Assembly: GCA_045591485.1 (NCBI GenBank)
Contig: JAZNSV010000178.1
Coordinates: forward strand, 1-15,493
Direction: 5' to 3'
Length of the DNA: 15,493 nucleotides
Origin: Colimorpha sp045591485
GTDB lineage: Bacteria > Bacteroidota > Bacteroidia > Bacteroidales > P3
Below the pieces are notes generated by a model. It made no database searches, was not told the origin of the DNA, and saw only the letters and a list, made by a program, of their open reading frames with translations. Both the position numbers and the translations under genes were made by a program. How positions within the stretch are numbered: the first letter of the stretch is position 1; every line of letters starts with the position of its first letter. This document shows, one piece after another, positions 14,448-15,493 of this stretch.

Positions 14448-15278
14448 TTAGTTGTTCGTTCTCGATTGGTAGTACTGCGTCAGTATGTAGTAGTAGAATA
14501 TCGAGCTGATGACCGATACGATACTCACCGCACTCGAGATGTAGGTCATAATCATCGGGTCGCGCTCGGCCTGCTTCTTCCTCTTCATGTTGGGCTCAAC
14601 ATACACCACATCGTTCTGGTGAAGGTAGTAGTAGGGCGAACTGAAGATGTCCTGCGAGGTGAGGTCGAGCTCGCCGATGGTGCGCTGGCCGTTCTCTTCG
14701 CGGATAACCGTGACGTTCTTGCGCTGGCCGTAGATGGTCAGGTCGCCCACCATGCTCAGAGCCTCGAAGATGGTCAGGCGCTCGCCTTTGGCCACAATCT
14801 GGCCCGGACGCGCCACATCGCCAAGCACACTCACCTTGAAGTTCATCAGCTTCACCGTCACAATGGCGTCGATAATGTGGCCCTCGTTCACCAGACGGCT
14901 CTCAATCTCCTTGGCCAGCTCGGCGTGGGTCATGCCCAGCACATGCATCTTGCCCAGGACGGGGAAGATGATGTCGCCGTCGTTGCTCACAAGGTAGCCG
15001 CTCACAGCCGACGAACCGGGGTTCATCACCAAACCGTCGGCCACGGCAATCTTGTTGGTCTCCTGGTTGAAGGGAATGGTGGCGGCGGGAGTCTCGCTCT
15101 CCACATAGATGCTCAGCAGGTCGTTGGCCTGGATACCCTTGGAAAACTCGCCCGAGATAGCCATGGCGGAGTCGCGCGCAGCGTCGTGTACATAGGCCAG
15201 CTCGTAGGTGTTGCCGCACGCGGTGGCCAAAAAGGCTCCGGCGGCCAAAAACAGCAGTTTAGTGATATTCAACTTCAT
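14448..15278 (-). CDS. wza: Wza-like polysaccharide export outer-membrane lipoprotein
   Basis: This 276-residue protein begins with a lipoprotein signal peptide (KLLFLAAGAFLATAC) whose lipidated cysteine is Cys21. A polysaccharide export domain spans about 48-145 (QANDLLSIYV, then DGDIIFPVLGK at 100-110) and an SLBB-type domain about 148-200 (VSVLGDVARPGQ). A C-terminal hydrophobic helix (about 243-264) fits the helix that forms the outer-membrane pore in Wza. It is shorter than E. coli Wza, as is common in Bacteroidetes. It would form the outer-membrane export channel that meets the kinase/co-polymerase encoded next. It is the first gene of the visible operon, with an A-rich leader (AAACAAATATCGAA) instead of a Shine-Dalgarno site. 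Confidence 0.93.
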   Translation of the reverse strand: MKLNITKLLFLAAGAFLATACGNTYELAYVHDAARDSAMAISGEFSKGIQANDLLSIYVESETPAATIPFNQETNKIAVADGLVMNPGSSAVSGYLVSNDGDIIFPVLGKMHVLGMTHAELAKEIESRLVNEGHIIDAIVTVKLMNFKVSVLGDVARPGQIVAKGERLTIFEALSMVGDLTIYGQRKNVTVIREENGQRTIGELDLTSQDIFSSPYYYLHQNDVVYVEPNMKRKKQAERDPMIMTYISSAVSIVSVISSIFYYYILTQYYQSRTNN

Positions 15279-15493
15279 TTCGATATTTGTTTTCGTTCGG
15301 TTTATCGTTTCATTTACAACCTGATAGAGTACTTATACACCTATCTGTTTGAAGTGCAAATATACAAAATATTTATAAAATTGCATCCATTTTTTTTCGA
15401 AAACACGTTTTTTTTCAACATTTTTGCACAGTCGGCAAACGGCGTCCGACGACCCCGATTGCACATGGCTGACAATCAGCACAAACACAGCAT
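15279..15493. other. AT-rich leader/upstream region of the polysaccharide operon
   Basis: The 215 bases upstream of wza are markedly AT-rich up to about 15430, with several T-runs, then return to mixed composition. I see the -7-like site at 15357 but no convincing gene, no strong hairpin and no UpxY/UpxZ-type antitermination gene before the window ends. An open minus-strand frame without a start reaches the edge (15333-15491) but looks fortuitous. Confidence 0.5.
15357..15364 (-). promoter_or_regulatory. Candidate -7 element of the polysaccharide operon promoter
   Basis: Read on the minus strand the site is TATATTTG, an exact match to TAnnTTTG. Transcription would start near 15350, giving a leader of about 70 nt before the wza ATG at 15278. 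A clear TTG -33 element 19-23 bp upstream is not seen, so the site is weaker evidence than the one before the ABC gene. Confidence 0.5.

Noticed and set aside
15333..15491. Open minus-strand frame reaching the right edge
   Set aside because: It has no start in the window, is Lys/Phe-rich because of AT-rich DNA, overlaps the candidate promoter, and shows no recognisable motif.

Overview
The window looks like a Bacteroidales chromosome, from an unusually GC-rich member of the order. Three things point there: two promoter-like sites of the Bacteroidetes TAnnTTTG type, A-rich gene leaders without strong Shine-Dalgarno sequences, and protein sequences of Bacteroidales character. I cannot name the genus. 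A Prevotellaceae- or Muribaculaceae-like source is only a guess.

Layout. Positions 1-41 hold what may be the last codons of an upstream plus-strand gene with an outer-membrane-barrel-like C-terminus. At 46-161 there is a perfect palindrome with two 57-bp arms and a 2-nt centre, each arm built from four copies of an 11-bp repeat. A near-leaderless promoter then drives a plus-strand ABC exporter half-transporter (238-2073). The exporter converges, with an 8-bp gap, on the tail of a minus-strand operon that fills the rest of the window (15278 down to 2082).

The operon has 11 genes, in order of transcription: wza-like export lipoprotein, wzc-like co-polymerase/tyrosine kinase, rmlA, rmlC, rmlD, wbpB, wbpD, wbpE, wbpA, a WbpM/CapD-type membrane dehydratase, and an LtaS-like alkaline-phosphatase-superfamily transferase. 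Five junctions overlap by 4 or 7 bp and the remaining gaps are 6-32 bp, so this is probably one transcript, started from a promoter near 15360.

How the genes fit together. wbpA, wbpB, wbpE and wbpD together encode the known four-step route from UDP-GlcNAc to UDP-2,3-diacetamido-2,3-dideoxy-D-glucuronic acid. rmlA, rmlC and rmlD supply three of the four dTDP-L-rhamnose steps; rmlB is missing. The dehydratase makes a 4-keto-6-deoxy UDP-HexNAc. Wza and Wzc form the export and length-control machinery. The LtaS-like enzyme may add a phospho-alcohol group. No glycosyltransferase, Wzx flippase, Wzy polymerase, WbpI epimerase or kinase-antagonising phosphatase lies in the window, so the locus is either cut by the right edge or split across the genome.

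Most unusual features: the (Tyr-Gly)16 C-terminal tail of the kinase, encoded by a 16-unit hexanucleotide array, and the giant palindrome. Others worth a look are a sharp base-composition change inside wbpE and a 7-bp repeat array inside the exporter's linker.
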